A stretch of DNA of 24,934 bases from the NCBI GenBank assembly GCA_037445375.1, contig JBBIKS010000033.1, forward strand, positions 1 through 24,934. The letters run 5' to 3'. The position numbers and the translations under genes were made by a program. The stretch is from DYHD01 sp037445375. GTDB lineage: Bacteria; Nitrospirota; Thermodesulfovibrionia; Thermodesulfovibrionales; Dissulfurispiraceae. The notes beneath the pieces are model-generated. The model was not told the DNA's origin. It ran no database searches and saw only the letters and a program-made list of their open reading frames with translations. Of the stretch, positions 15,685 through 23,407 are shown in pieces; position 1 is the first letter of the stretch; each line of letters starts with the position of its first letter.

Positions 15685-17703
15685 TTAAAAAATTAATTCT
15701 ACGGCTGCGAAGGCATTAAATCCAGTGTCTCTGAACTGCCATGGCATCTCGTATTTTTTATCTGTGATGTTGCTAAGTTCAATATTGAGATTTGCCTTAT
15801 AATTTTGGGCTTTATAGAGCATCTTTTGAGCCTTTAGATTGATCGTCTCGTATGGTCCAAATTTCTTTCTATCTGCCTTGGATGTTGTGTCATAGTATTT
15901 CCCAACAGCGCTTAAATAAGGCGATAAGGTTATGTCATAAGGCAGATTGGCAGTAATACCTATGTTAAATGTATATTTGGGAACAAAGGGTATATTGCTG
16001 TTGTTCTGAGCAGGATCAACATTGTTTTTCACATCTGTATCCATAAAGGTATAATTAGCAAACCAGCTTAAGTTTTTATTAAATTCATGATTAAGCTGAA
16101 CCTCAAATCCCTTTGATTTAGCCTTTCCTGCGTTTACAGACTGACTTTGTGATGGATTAAGGCTTACCCTGTTTTCGACTATTGCATCATCAACCTCATT
16201 TATAAAGCCTCTAATCCCTAATTCCATGTTGGGCATGATGAAGCAACCCATACCTATATCATAGCCGATCCCCTTTTCTGGCTTAAGTGCTGGATTAGGT
16301 AATTGACCGTGCCTGCCCGGGACTGCTCTGTCTCCAATATTAAGTGTTCCACCCACTGATTTTGCTGATGGGGCGAGAAAGCTTGTGCCTATGTTTGAAT
16401 AAAGTGAAAGGGCATCGTTAGCGTTATATCTAATACCTGCTCCCCACAAAAATTTGTCCCATGACTTATCGCTTACTCCGGGTTTAACGCCGCTTAACAG
16501 TTCATACTCATTTTTAATATTGTTATACCTGCCGCCCACCCTCAGCACAAACTTGTCTATTACTACTTTTTCTTGGATAAATAAACCAAAGTTTCTTGCT
16601 GTTGCGTCATTGCCTGTGGCTTTAATCCCTGTAGCGGCATCTTCAGAAGTTGTTTTATACGAGGCATACTGATAATCCATCCCAAAGGTAAGAAGGCTTT
16701 GCCCCATATGTTTATAATTAAAGGTTATGTCAGCAGGGATAATATGCTGTTTAACGCCGTCTTCTGATCTTAGACTCAAGTTCGGGAAATTATCCTCTTC
16801 CCATTTTCTATCATACTGTCTGTAGCCAATTTTTAATTGTGCATTGAGGTTTGGGGTAATCTGGTTACTGTATGCCAGATTGATGGTATCATAATTATGC
16901 TTATAGTCCCTGTTGGGTCTGCCCACATCGCCTGAATGATTAGTATGATGCACAAAAAGAGAGAGCTTCTGCTTATCAGGCTCTATATAATATGTCGTCT
17001 TAAGATAAAGCTTGATCTTCTTATAATCAGGATCATCAATCATATTGAGCCATGAAGGGTTCGTGCCATAGTTAGTATAATCGGATTGCTCATAGCTGGC
17101 TCCCATGAAATAATGGAAATTGCCGCTGCTGCCCTGATGATAGAGCCTTCCATTTAAGGTATTATATTTGCCATATCCCAGAAGAATCCTTGTCATCGGC
17201 ACATCTATCTTTTCCTTTAATATTAAATTGGTAATGCCTGTTAGGGGTGACTGCCCGCCGGCAAAATCCATCGTAAGATAGTTTGAATACATAACAGAGG
17301 CAGGACCTCTATGAACCTCTGCCCTACCTAATGCAAGAATATCAAGGCTCATTGTATCAACAAACGAGTCAATAGGCAGTCCATCAAGCAAATAGACATT
17401 GTATTTTGGACCAAGACCACCATATGAGCCCCAATTAGCATCATTGCGGGATAGAACATTAATAAATGTCCCTGGAGTGTATCTAAATATCTCCGCAATA
17501 TTTTTGTTAGAAAGGATAGTTTTATCCATCTCCGCTCCTGTTATGACATCTACCTTCTGCGTTACATTTTCTTCGGACTGTGGTATCTTTGATTCAGTAA
17601 CCACAAATTCCTCAAGTTTGTAAGTCTTGTCTCCCTGCTGGCTTGCAAGAGCTAATGCAGGAATTAATAAAAGTACGAAAAAAACCAAGATACGATAAAG
17701 CAT
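15685..17703 (-). CDS. TonB-dependent outer-membrane receptor
   Basis: This is an outer-membrane transporter of about 672 residues powered by TonB-ExbBD. A Sec signal peptide (MLYRILVFFVLLLIPALALA) is followed by a TonB box-like EEFVVTES (about 31-38), the plug domain (about 40-155: VDVITGAEMDKT, IFRYTPGTFINV, VYLLDGLPID, AEVHRGPASVMYSN) and a beta-barrel ending in the aromatic VELIF. A region after RGPASV (LTMDFAGGQSPLTGITNL) replaces the usual glycine-rich plug strand. The start is ATG at 17703, because AGGAGG lies six bases upstream; a TTG at 17709 directly abuts that site and is unlikely. Codon style matches its neighbours. Synteny with the FecCD-type importer suggests a shared ligand, perhaps a metal chelate or corrinoid; the ligand is not identified. 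Confidence 0.92.
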   Translation of the reverse strand: MLYRILVFFVLLLIPALALASQQGDKTYKLEEFVVTESKIPQSEENVTQKVDVITGAEMDKTILSNKNIAEIFRYTPGTFINVLSRNDANWGSYGGLGPKYNVYLLDGLPIDSFVDTMSLDILALGRAEVHRGPASVMYSNYLTMDFAGGQSPLTGITNLILKEKIDVPMTRILLGYGKYNTLNGRLYHQGSSGNFHYFMGASYEQSDYTNYGTNPSWLNMIDDPDYKKIKLYLKTTYYIEPDKQKLSLFVHHTNHSGDVGRPNRDYKHNYDTINLAYSNQITPNLNAQLKIGYRQYDRKWEEDNFPNLSLRSEDGVKQHIIPADITFNYKHMGQSLLTFGMDYQYASYKTTSEDAATGIKATGNDATARNFGLFIQEKVVIDKFVLRVGGRYNNIKNEYELLSGVKPGVSDKSWDKFLWGAGIRYNANDALSLYSNIGTSFLAPSAKSVGGTLNIGDRAVPGRHGQLPNPALKPEKGIGYDIGMGCFIMPNMELGIRGFINEVDDAIVENRVSLNPSQSQSVNAGKAKSKGFEVQLNHEFNKNLSWFANYTFMDTDVKNNVDPAQNNSNIPFVPKYTFNIGITANLPYDITLSPYLSAVGKYYDTTSKADRKKFGPYETINLKAQKMLYKAQNYKANLNIELSNITDKKYEMPWQFRDTGFNAFAAVELIF

Positions 17704-17732
17704 AATCAACCTCCTGAGTGATTTAGATAAAT

Positions 17733-17786
17733 ATAAAAAAAGCCAAAAAACCCCTCTTTAATTATTAAGAGAGCCTTCTTGGCTTT
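17733..17786 (-). terminator. Terminator inside the TonB receptor 5' leader
   Basis: In the minus direction AAAGCCAA (17779-17786) pairs with TTGGCTTT (17739-17746), with an inner CTCTCTT/AAGAGGG stem, and the hairpin runs into TTTTTTTATATTT. It lies between the receptor promoter and its ribosome binding site, about 30 bases before the ATG, the position of a transcription attenuator. The plus-strand direction has no T-run after the stem. Confidence 0.6.
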
Positions 17787-17800
17787 AAGTTCATTAAGTC

Positions 17801-17835
17801 TTAATCTTTCTGAACTTCGTGCTCAGAAAGATTAA
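17801..17835. promoter_or_regulatory. 13-bp inverted repeat over the predicted receptor start site
   Basis: TTAATCTTTCTGA (17801-17813) and its exact complement (17823-17835) flank 9 bases and overlap the last base of the -10 box and the likely transcription start. This could be a repressor operator on DNA. In RNA, the loop-side AAGTTCA (17811-17817) is also complementary to TGAACTT (17787-17793), just before the leader terminator, so alternative folds are possible. Confidence 0.5.
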
Positions 17836-17863
17836 TTATATCAAAAAGTTTTCTTTAAGTAAA
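17835..17863 (-). promoter_or_regulatory. Sigma-70-type promoter of the TonB receptor gene
   Basis: On the minus strand TTTACT (17858-17863) and a consensus TATAAT (17835-17840) are separated by 17 bases. It would give a leader of roughly 125 bases that contains the terminator hairpin. Confidence 0.65.
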
Positions 17864-18043
17864 TATAGGTAATCGAAGGGGATAATACTTGACGAATTGA
17901 GGTATGACTTATGGTATTTGCTCAGAGGCATTTTTGAAAAAAACGGCTGGAAACTTAAGTGAACCTCCCTGTAGCAAGCTACAGGGAATTACGAGTTCAA
18001 AATTTTAAAATTGACAAAAATATATTAATTTGTGTTTAATTAC

Positions 18044-18055
18044 TGTCTGTTTATA
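18044..18055. repeat. Single terminus of repeat family B
   Basis: TGTCTGTTTATA is identical to the core of the termini at 12422 and, inverted, 3940. A plausible but poor partner (ATAAACGG) lies near 18150; I treat this as a solo or decayed end. Confidence 0.4.
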
Positions 18056-18224
18056 TGCGTGTTTTATTGACCCAAATATGACATAATCCATGAGATTTTT
18101 TAGAAATTGAATTGTCAGTTCAATTATGCTTTCTACTATGAATAGGGGCATAAACGGGGTAGGAAATAACAGATTTTGCATTGAACAATGTATAAAAAGA
18201 CTTTGATCAAACGTTGTTTTAAGA

Positions 18225-18299
18225 AGGCGCGTAGCTCAGTGGGAGAGCGCTTCCTTGACACGGAAGAGGTCAGGGGTTCAATCCCCCTCGTGCCTACCA
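18225..18299 (+). tRNA. tRNA-Val (anticodon GAC)
   Basis: This is a complete 75-base tRNA with encoded CCA. The acceptor arms AGGCGCG and CGTGCCT pair (one G-T), the D arm is GCTC/GAGC, the anticodon stem CTTCC/GGAAG holds loop TTGACAC with anticodon GAC, and the T arm is AGGGG-TTCAATC-CCCCT. It reads GUC and GUU. Confidence 0.95.
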
Positions 18300-18687
18300 T
18301 TCTTAAAGCCTTACCAGTTTATCATTAACCTGAAAAATACAAGTGGATTTTTGTGCAGCAGGTATAATTTAGTGTCAGCGCCAGTATGAGAAGAGGCGAG
18401 AGACGAAAAATCGTCAATCGTCTTAGCGAAGCGGTCATCCGTCGCCCCTCAGAGTCCTGATACCGACACTGACACGAAGTAGGTTTCCGGGTGCCCGCCT
18501 GTTTTTTAGAATTAACCACATTTTAGTTTAACCGTCTTAACTTTAGTATCGACGCTCTTGGATTTTACCAGTCATAGCAAGCACCTCTATTGAACGCTAA
18601 ATGTTATTTTCGTTTACACTTTATAAGATTTTATGATACCATACAGCATTTAAGAAGCTATTGATAATTATAAAGAAATATATCACA
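18300..18687. other. Gap between the tRNAs with a structured G+C-rich segment
   Basis: The gap has no convincing gene. At 18372-18475 an outer GTGTCAG/CTGACAC pair continues imperfectly (GTAT with ATAC) and encloses GGCGA and TCGCC, making a G+C-rich structured block of about 104 bases unlike its AT-rich surroundings. A minus-strand open frame over it has repeat-like composition and is not called. Confidence 0.4.
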
Positions 18688-18772
18688 GCGAGAGTGGCGG
18701 AACTGGCAGACGCGCTGGACTTAGGATCCAGTGGGGAAACCTGTAGGGGTTCAACTCCCCTCTCTCGCACCA
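18688..18772 (+). tRNA. tRNA-Leu (anticodon UAG)
   Basis: This is an 85-base class II tRNA with encoded CCA. Acceptor arms GCGAGAG/CTCTCGC pair fully, the anticodon stem CTGGA/TCCAG holds CTTAGGA with anticodon TAG, a long variable arm (GTGGGGAAACCTGT) is present, and the T arm is AGGGG-TTCAACT-CCCCT. It reads CUA and other CUN codons. Confidence 0.95.
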
Positions 18773-18896
18773 ATAATAATATTGCTCAAAAATTAATATG
18801 CATAGAGCAATGATTTTCAATGTGCTTTCATCTTAATATGCAACAGCGTCCCCATACCCAGAGAGAAAATGTTCTTGCCATAACGTTCAATCGTTT

Positions 18897-18924
18897 TTGA
18901 CTTATACTCGTCTCATATTATAGA
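18897..18924 (+). promoter_or_regulatory. Promoter for the secreted protein / uppS cluster
   Basis: TTGACT (18897-18902) and TATAGA (18919-18924) are 16 bases apart, leaving a leader of about 65 bases to the ATG at 18995. It is the only good promoter pattern before this gene cluster. Confidence 0.5.
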
Positions 18925-18994
18925 ATTTCATATAATTCACATTATAATCATCATAATCTAAAAGATTTTCACTGCCTGTCGGAGGGATATTCTG

Positions 18995-20719
18995 ATGAAA
19001 AAAATTTTTTTTATATTCCTGCTGTTCTGTCTTATCACGCTTTTTCTTATACTGAATGCAGATGCTCAGGCTAATAAATTAGGTGCTAACATAAAAACAG
19101 ATATTTCAGAGAAAATGACTCCTATAGAACAATTGAAGGAAGATGCACTTTTATTCTTTAAACCAGTTAAGGGAAGGATTATAGATATAGACGGCATGTC
19201 TGTTAAGGTATCATTTGATTCGAAGGAACCAGTCTTAAAAGGTATGAGACTGCAAGCATTCAAAGAAGGTGCCGATTTCATTCACCCTATTACAAAAGAG
19301 CGTCTTGGAAAAACTGAGATTTCTATCGGCAGCATTGAGATTGAGTCAATAATTTCTGGTCATGCTGCTGGAAGAATTATTAAGGGAAAGGCAGATGACT
19401 TTAAGGGCGCTAAAGTAAAAATACCGGCTACAAAACCCAGAGTTTTGTTTTATCAGAGCGGTATCGACTGGTTTTTGGGTGATTCATATTATCAATCTTT
19501 AAAAGACAGCGGCAGATTCGAGCTTGTTGATACAGGCGAAGAAACAAGCGATATCTCAAAAATAATATCAGAAGCGAAGGCTAAAAATGCGGTTACTGCA
19601 CTGGTAATGTCATCTGAAAAGCAGGACAAAAGCATTATTGTAACCCAAAGGCTTTTCTGGGTCGAAGATCCAAAACAATTCTCAGAAAAGAAAGTCACTG
19701 TCAGCATAGATTATGTCAACGAATTGCGATTAAAGTCTGGCTTGCCAAGCACGAAGGCTGTAGAGATGCTTTTTTCTTATGACCTCCCATTTTCAGCAAA
19801 CCGCATAACAGCAGGGGATTTTGATGGCAACCATAGTGTTGATATAGCTCTTGTTTCAGGAGATCTCGTAAGCTTTTATACATCCCGTGTTGACCTGAGT
19901 TTATTATGGCAGCTAAGGCTGCCTTTAAAAGGCGATATAGTCTGGATTGATAAGGCTGATACTAAAGGCAGCGGTAAGGATGTATTACTTATCACCGCAA
20001 GGCAGGATAATGACTATGTCTCTTACATATATGAATTGCAAGGAAATGGTTTTGTCCAATTATGGCGTTCTGACGGCATCTTTATCAGAGGCTATGGCAA
20101 TAAAATACTTGGGCAAAAATATTCACCTTCAGAAGGCTATAGCGGTAATGTCTTTATAATTGCTTATATTGAAAATTCATTTATAAAGACTGGAAATTTT
20201 AAGTTGCCGCTTAATCTTAATTTATATGACTTTCAATATGTTTATTCACCAGACGGCAGGCAGGCTATTTTGTCATGGGATGAAAACGGGTATCTAAGGC
20301 TGTCTGACGAATCAGGCGCGGTGCAGTGGATGAGCAAAGAGGATTTCGGCGGGTTTTCAACCTCTTTTGCCAAGGAATCTTTATCAGGCATGTTCGATAA
20401 AGGCAGATGGTCAATAAAGGACAGACTAATCCTTAAAGACGGTGAGGTTTATGCCCCCAAAAGAAAACCAATCTTTGGGAAGGCGAAGGGACTTGGCTTT
20501 AAGGAATCGGCAATTAAAGCCTTCTGGTGGAATGGCTTTACAGTCGAGGAAAGAGAATTCATTGATGATATAGGCGGGGAGATTATAGACTATGCGGTTA
20601 CTGAAGACAGGATTATGGTTCTTTCTAAGCCATTGCTTGGCATAAAAGCTAAAAACATACTTAAAGGCGAAAGCCCTTTGGGCATTATGCTTTACATCTT
20701 CTCTACAAAAGGAAGATAG
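18995..20719 (+). CDS. Secreted protein with FlgT-like, TolB-like and FG-GAP-like parts
   Basis: This is a protein of unknown function, 574 residues, with a Sec signal peptide (KKIFFIFLLFCLITLFL..., to about residue 25, ending NADAQ). Residues about 55-130 look like a small beta-barrel of the FlgT C-terminal type (GRIIDIDGMSVKV, GMRLQAFKEG, IGSIEIESI). Residues about 148-225 (RVLFYQSGIDWFLGDSY, SGRFELVDTGE, AVTALVMSSE) resemble the nucleotide-free TolB/CsgG-type alpha/beta domain used by periplasmic lipoprotein partners. From about 270 a calcium-type repeat DFDGNHSVDIALV starts a beta-propeller-like FG-GAP region. GGAGGG precedes the ATG. It ends nine bases before uppS, so it is likely co-transcribed with envelope genes and probably acts in the periplasm. 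Domain labels come from pattern memory. Confidence 0.75.
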   Translation: MKKIFFIFLLFCLITLFLILNADAQANKLGANIKTDISEKMTPIEQLKEDALLFFKPVKGRIIDIDGMSVKVSFDSKEPVLKGMRLQAFKEGADFIHPITKERLGKTEISIGSIEIESIISGHAAGRIIKGKADDFKGAKVKIPATKPRVLFYQSGIDWFLGDSYYQSLKDSGRFELVDTGEETSDISKIISEAKAKNAVTALVMSSEKQDKSIIVTQRLFWVEDPKQFSEKKVTVSIDYVNELRLKSGLPSTKAVEMLFSYDLPFSANRITAGDFDGNHSVDIALVSGDLVSFYTSRVDLSLLWQLRLPLKGDIVWIDKADTKGSGKDVLLITARQDNDYVSYIYELQGNGFVQLWRSDGIFIRGYGNKILGQKYSPSEGYSGNVFIIAYIENSFIKTGNFKLPLNLNLYDFQYVYSPDGRQAILSWDENGYLRLSDESGAVQWMSKEDFGGFSTSFAKESLSGMFDKGRWSIKDRLILKDGEVYAPKRKPIFGKAKGLGFKESAIKAFWWNGFTVEEREFIDDIGGEIIDYAVTEDRIMVLSKPLLGIKAKNILKGESPLGIMLYIFSTKGR

Positions 20720-20728
20720 TCATTAATT

Positions 20729-21457
20729 ATGCAAAAAAGAACTATACCAAAACACATCGGGATCATAATGGATGGGAACGGACGTTGGGCAGAGATGAGG
20801 GGTCTTCCCCGATTAGAAGGTCATAGAAGGGGTGTAATAAGGGTAAGAGAGATTATAGAAACTGCTTACCGAATGGGTGTCGAGGGGTTAACCCTTTATA
20901 CATTTTCCATTGAGAACTGGAGAAGACCTAATGATGAAGTAGCTGTCATTATGGGCTTGCTCGAAGAGACATTGAAGGGAGAATTTAGCGCCTTTATTGA
21001 ACGGGGAATAAGGTTCAGGGTTATCGGCAATAGAGAAAGGCTGCCTGAAGAATTAAGGGGCTTTATCGAATTCATAGAAAAGGCGACAGAGAACAACAGA
21101 CAATTAACCCTCCAATGCGCCCTGAGCTACGGCGGCAGGGATGAATTGATAAGGGCTATTAAAAGAGCAGTTTATTTAAATCTCTCAACCAATGAAATCA
21201 CCGAAGAGTGTATAAGCAATCTTTTAGATACCGCCGGCATACCCGATCCAGACCTTATCATAAGAACAAGCGGGGAGCAAAGATTGAGCAATTTCCTGCT
21301 GTGGCAGTCTGCATACTCAGAGTTTTATTTCACGCCTACTTTATGGCCCGACTTTACAAAAGAAGAATTGCTCGAATCAATATATGAATATCAGACAAGG
21401 GAAAGACGTTTCGGAAGTATAACCGACAAAACTCCTAAATGCACCTCAATCGTATAA
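20729..21457 (+). CDS. uppS: Undecaprenyl diphosphate synthase (cis-prenyltransferase)
   Basis: UppS condenses isopentenyl diphosphate onto farnesyl diphosphate to make the C55 carrier lipid for cell-wall and surface polysaccharide synthesis. The 242-residue protein shows IMDGNGRWAEMRGL with the catalytic Asp at 15, the helix GHRRGVIRVREI, LTLYTFSIENWRRP, and the C-terminal IRTSGEQRLSNFLLWQSAYSE (as a region) with the conserved Arg and Ser. Length is standard. It overlaps cdsA by 19 bases. No ribosome binding site is obvious, so translation may be coupled to the preceding gene. frr and pyrH, usual neighbours, are missing. Confidence 0.95.
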   Translation: MQKRTIPKHIGIIMDGNGRWAEMRGLPRLEGHRRGVIRVREIIETAYRMGVEGLTLYTFSIENWRRPNDEVAVIMGLLEETLKGEFSAFIERGIRFRVIGNRERLPEELRGFIEFIEKATENNRQLTLQCALSYGGRDELIRAIKRAVYLNLSTNEITEECISNLLDTAGIPDPDLIIRTSGEQRLSNFLLWQSAYSEFYFTPTLWPDFTKEELLESIYEYQTRERRFGSITDKTPKCTSIV

Positions 21458-22245
21458 TTACTGCGATAATCGCAATCCCGCTGCTTTATCTTTACGTAAC
21501 AAAGCTTCCGCCTCCATTTTTTCTCATTATTCTTATAGTGGTTGGGGCAATAGCCCAGATTGAATTCTATAGGATGTATCACTCAAGGCAGGTATTCTCT
21601 TTTTTAGGTGTAACATGCGGAGCCTTAATCTTAGGACATCCATTATTTGCTTATTTTGAAGGCAGCACCTATAATTTTTCAAACCTGCATATTGGCATCC
21701 TTGTATTTTCATTCATGCTTATCTCCACAGCGAGGCTATTTTTAATAAAAGACCCTTCTGATTCCTTAAAAGATATTTCACCTGCCCTTATCGGGCTTTT
21801 ATATATACCCAATTTGCTGTTTATGCAATGGCTTTTAAGGCTCAAAGGGGTTGAGTGGATACTCTTTCTTTACGCCGCCGTTTGGATGTCAGATACCCTT
21901 GCATATTATATAGGGAAGAATTTTGGCAAGAGAAGGCTTTATGCCAGCGTCAGCCCGAATAAAACCATTGAAGGCGCAATAGGCTCACTTATTGGCGGGA
22001 CTTTGGCAGGGTTGCTAATGGGGTTATTAATATTGAAAAATGTTAATATATATACACTCTCGGCATTTGGACTGATAATAGGTGCTGTATCAATCGTTGG
22101 AGACCTTGTTGAATCTATCTTCAAACGAGATACTAATATTAAGGATTCCGGATCTTCAATACCTGGGCACGGTGGTTTTCTAGACAGGATAGACAGCGCC
22201 CTTTTTGCTGGGGTTGTATTATATTGGCTTGTATTAATACTCTAA
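21439..22245 (+). CDS. cdsA: Phosphatidate cytidylyltransferase
   Basis: CdsA forms CDP-diacylglycerol from CTP and phosphatidic acid, the branch point of phospholipid synthesis, in the inner membrane. The 268-residue protein has about seven hydrophobic segments and the family signatures SVSPNKTIEGAIGSLIGG (about 172-189) and KRDTNIKDSGSSIPGHGGF (about 230-248) with LDRIDS. The start at 21439 lies within uppS; no better start exists and the N-terminus (MHLNRIITAIIAIPLLYLYV) is typical. It is followed by dxr after 7 bases, matching the common uppS-cdsA-dxr-rseP order. Confidence 0.95.
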   Translation: MHLNRIITAIIAIPLLYLYVTKLPPPFFLIILIVVGAIAQIEFYRMYHSRQVFSFLGVTCGALILGHPLFAYFEGSTYNFSNLHIGILVFSFMLISTARLFLIKDPSDSLKDISPALIGLLYIPNLLFMQWLLRLKGVEWILFLYAAVWMSDTLAYYIGKNFGKRRLYASVSPNKTIEGAIGSLIGGTLAGLLMGLLILKNVNIYTLSAFGLIIGAVSIVGDLVESIFKRDTNIKDSGSSIPGHGGFLDRIDSALFAGVVLYWLVLIL

Positions 22246-22252
22246 AAACTAC

Positions 22253-23407
22253 ATGAAAAATATTGCAATTTTAGGTTCAACAGGCTCTATCGGCAAAAGC
22301 TCCCTCGATGTTATTTCTATGTTCCCTGAAAGATTCCGCGTTGTAGGCTTGACAGCCGGCTCAAATGTAGCCCTCCTTTACGAACAAATAAAGAAATTCC
22401 AACCAGAGATTATTGCTCTCACTGACGAAAATGCATATAGAAGTTTAAAAAGCAAAATGAATGGAGTTAAAAAGCCTCTTATTTTGCAGGGGATGGATGG
22501 AATATGCAGTGTTGCACAATTTCAAAAGGCAGATATTGTCATTTCAGCTATAAGCGGTTCAGCAGGGCTATTGCCTACAATATCAGCGATAAAGGCAAAA
22601 AAAACAATTGCACTTGCCAATAAAGAAGCTCTTGTTACAGCAGGCAAGATAGTGATGTCTGAGGCTGAGAAATACGGTTCAGTCATACTGCCTGTTGACA
22701 GCGAACATAGTGCTATATTTCAATGCCTTAACGGAACCAAGAGCAATTCTATCAGAAAGATTATACTGACTGCATCAGGCGGTCCGTTTGTAGGAAAATC
22801 CTTAAATGAACTGGATCGCATATCTTTCAGAGAGGCTTTAAAGCATCCTAACTGGAGTATGGGCAGAAAAATAACGATTGATTCAGCAACCCTTATGAAT
22901 AAAGGTCTTGAGGTGATAGAGGCACATTATCTATTTAATTTGCCGCCCGAGCAAATTGATGTCTTGGTTCACCCTCAAAGCATCGTCCATTCTATAGTAG
23001 AATTCAATGATGGAAGCTATATTGCGCAGATGTCAGAACCTAATATGAAGGGGCCTATTGCTTATGCCCTTTCATATCCGGAGCGGCTTCATAATGTAAT
23101 GAAACGTGTTGAGTGGGATAAAATAGCAACACTTAATTTTTGCAAACCAGACATCGGCACATTTCCATCCCTCTCTCTTGCATACCAAGCATTGAGGACA
23201 GGCGGCACTATGCCAGCAGTCCTTAATGCTTCAAATGAGATAGCTGTTAAAGCTTTTTTAGATGAAATTATACGATTTAATGACATTCCTGTTATAATAC
23301 GCAATGTTATGGCTTCACATATCATACAGCCTGCCGAAGATATAGCTACAATTTTTGAGGTTGACGAATGGGCAAGAAAAAAAACATTAGGGGAAATAAA
23401 TAAATGA
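22253..23407 (+). CDS. dxr: 1-deoxy-D-xylulose 5-phosphate reductoisomerase
   Basis: Dxr makes 2-C-methyl-D-erythritol 4-phosphate with NADPH, the committed step of the MEP isoprenoid route that supplies UppS. In 384 residues I see the nucleotide-binding ILGSTGSIGKSSLDVI (about 5-20), ALANKEALVTAG, the metal-binding VDSEHSAIFQCL (about 148-159), the loop HPNWSMGRKITIDSATLMNKG (as a region) with the conserved Trp, and NKGLEVIEAHYLF. No Shine-Dalgarno site precedes the ATG. It overlaps the rseP start by four bases (ATGA), indicating coupling. Confidence 0.96.
   Translation: MKNIAILGSTGSIGKSSLDVISMFPERFRVVGLTAGSNVALLYEQIKKFQPEIIALTDENAYRSLKSKMNGVKKPLILQGMDGICSVAQFQKADIVISAISGSAGLLPTISAIKAKKTIALANKEALVTAGKIVMSEAEKYGSVILPVDSEHSAIFQCLNGTKSNSIRKIILTASGGPFVGKSLNELDRISFREALKHPNWSMGRKITIDSATLMNKGLEVIEAHYLFNLPPEQIDVLVHPQSIVHSIVEFNDGSYIAQMSEPNMKGPIAYALSYPERLHNVMKRVEWDKIATLNFCKPDIGTFPSLSLAYQALRTGGTMPAVLNASNEIAVKAFLDEIIRFNDIPVIIRNVMASHIIQPAEDIATIFEVDEWARKKTLGEINK

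Larger units (their letters stand above)
17704..18224. other. Receptor leader and gap before tRNA-Val
   Basis: This 521-base gap has no gene. It contains the receptor's leader and promoter (17704-17863), a perfect hairpin CCCTGTAG-CAAG-CTACAGGG at 17968-17987 resembling dispersed repeats, a TTGACA (18011-18016) with TTTAAT (18035-18040) as a weak plus-strand promoter candidate, one family B repeat terminus (18044-18055), and a 7-bp palindrome AATTGAA/TTCAATT near 18106-18126. Confidence 0.5.

Noticed and set aside
17704..17709. TTG start two codons upstream for the TonB receptor
   Set aside because: It touches the AGGAGG site with no spacing, whereas the ATG at 17703 has a 6-base spacing.
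17704..17863. Cobalamin riboswitch upstream of the TonB receptor
   Set aside because: The leader is about 125 bases and I see no B12-box (GCCACTG-like) core; the family needs roughly 200 bases of conserved structure.
18325..18519. Minus-strand open frame of 64 codons between the tRNAs
   Set aside because: It overlies the structured G+C-rich block, has no ribosome binding site and no protein-like pattern; it is most likely a by-product of the palindrome.
18773..18820. Terminator after tRNA-Leu (ATTGCTC ... GAGCAAT)
   Set aside because: A 7-bp stem with a 17-base loop and only four T is too weak to call.
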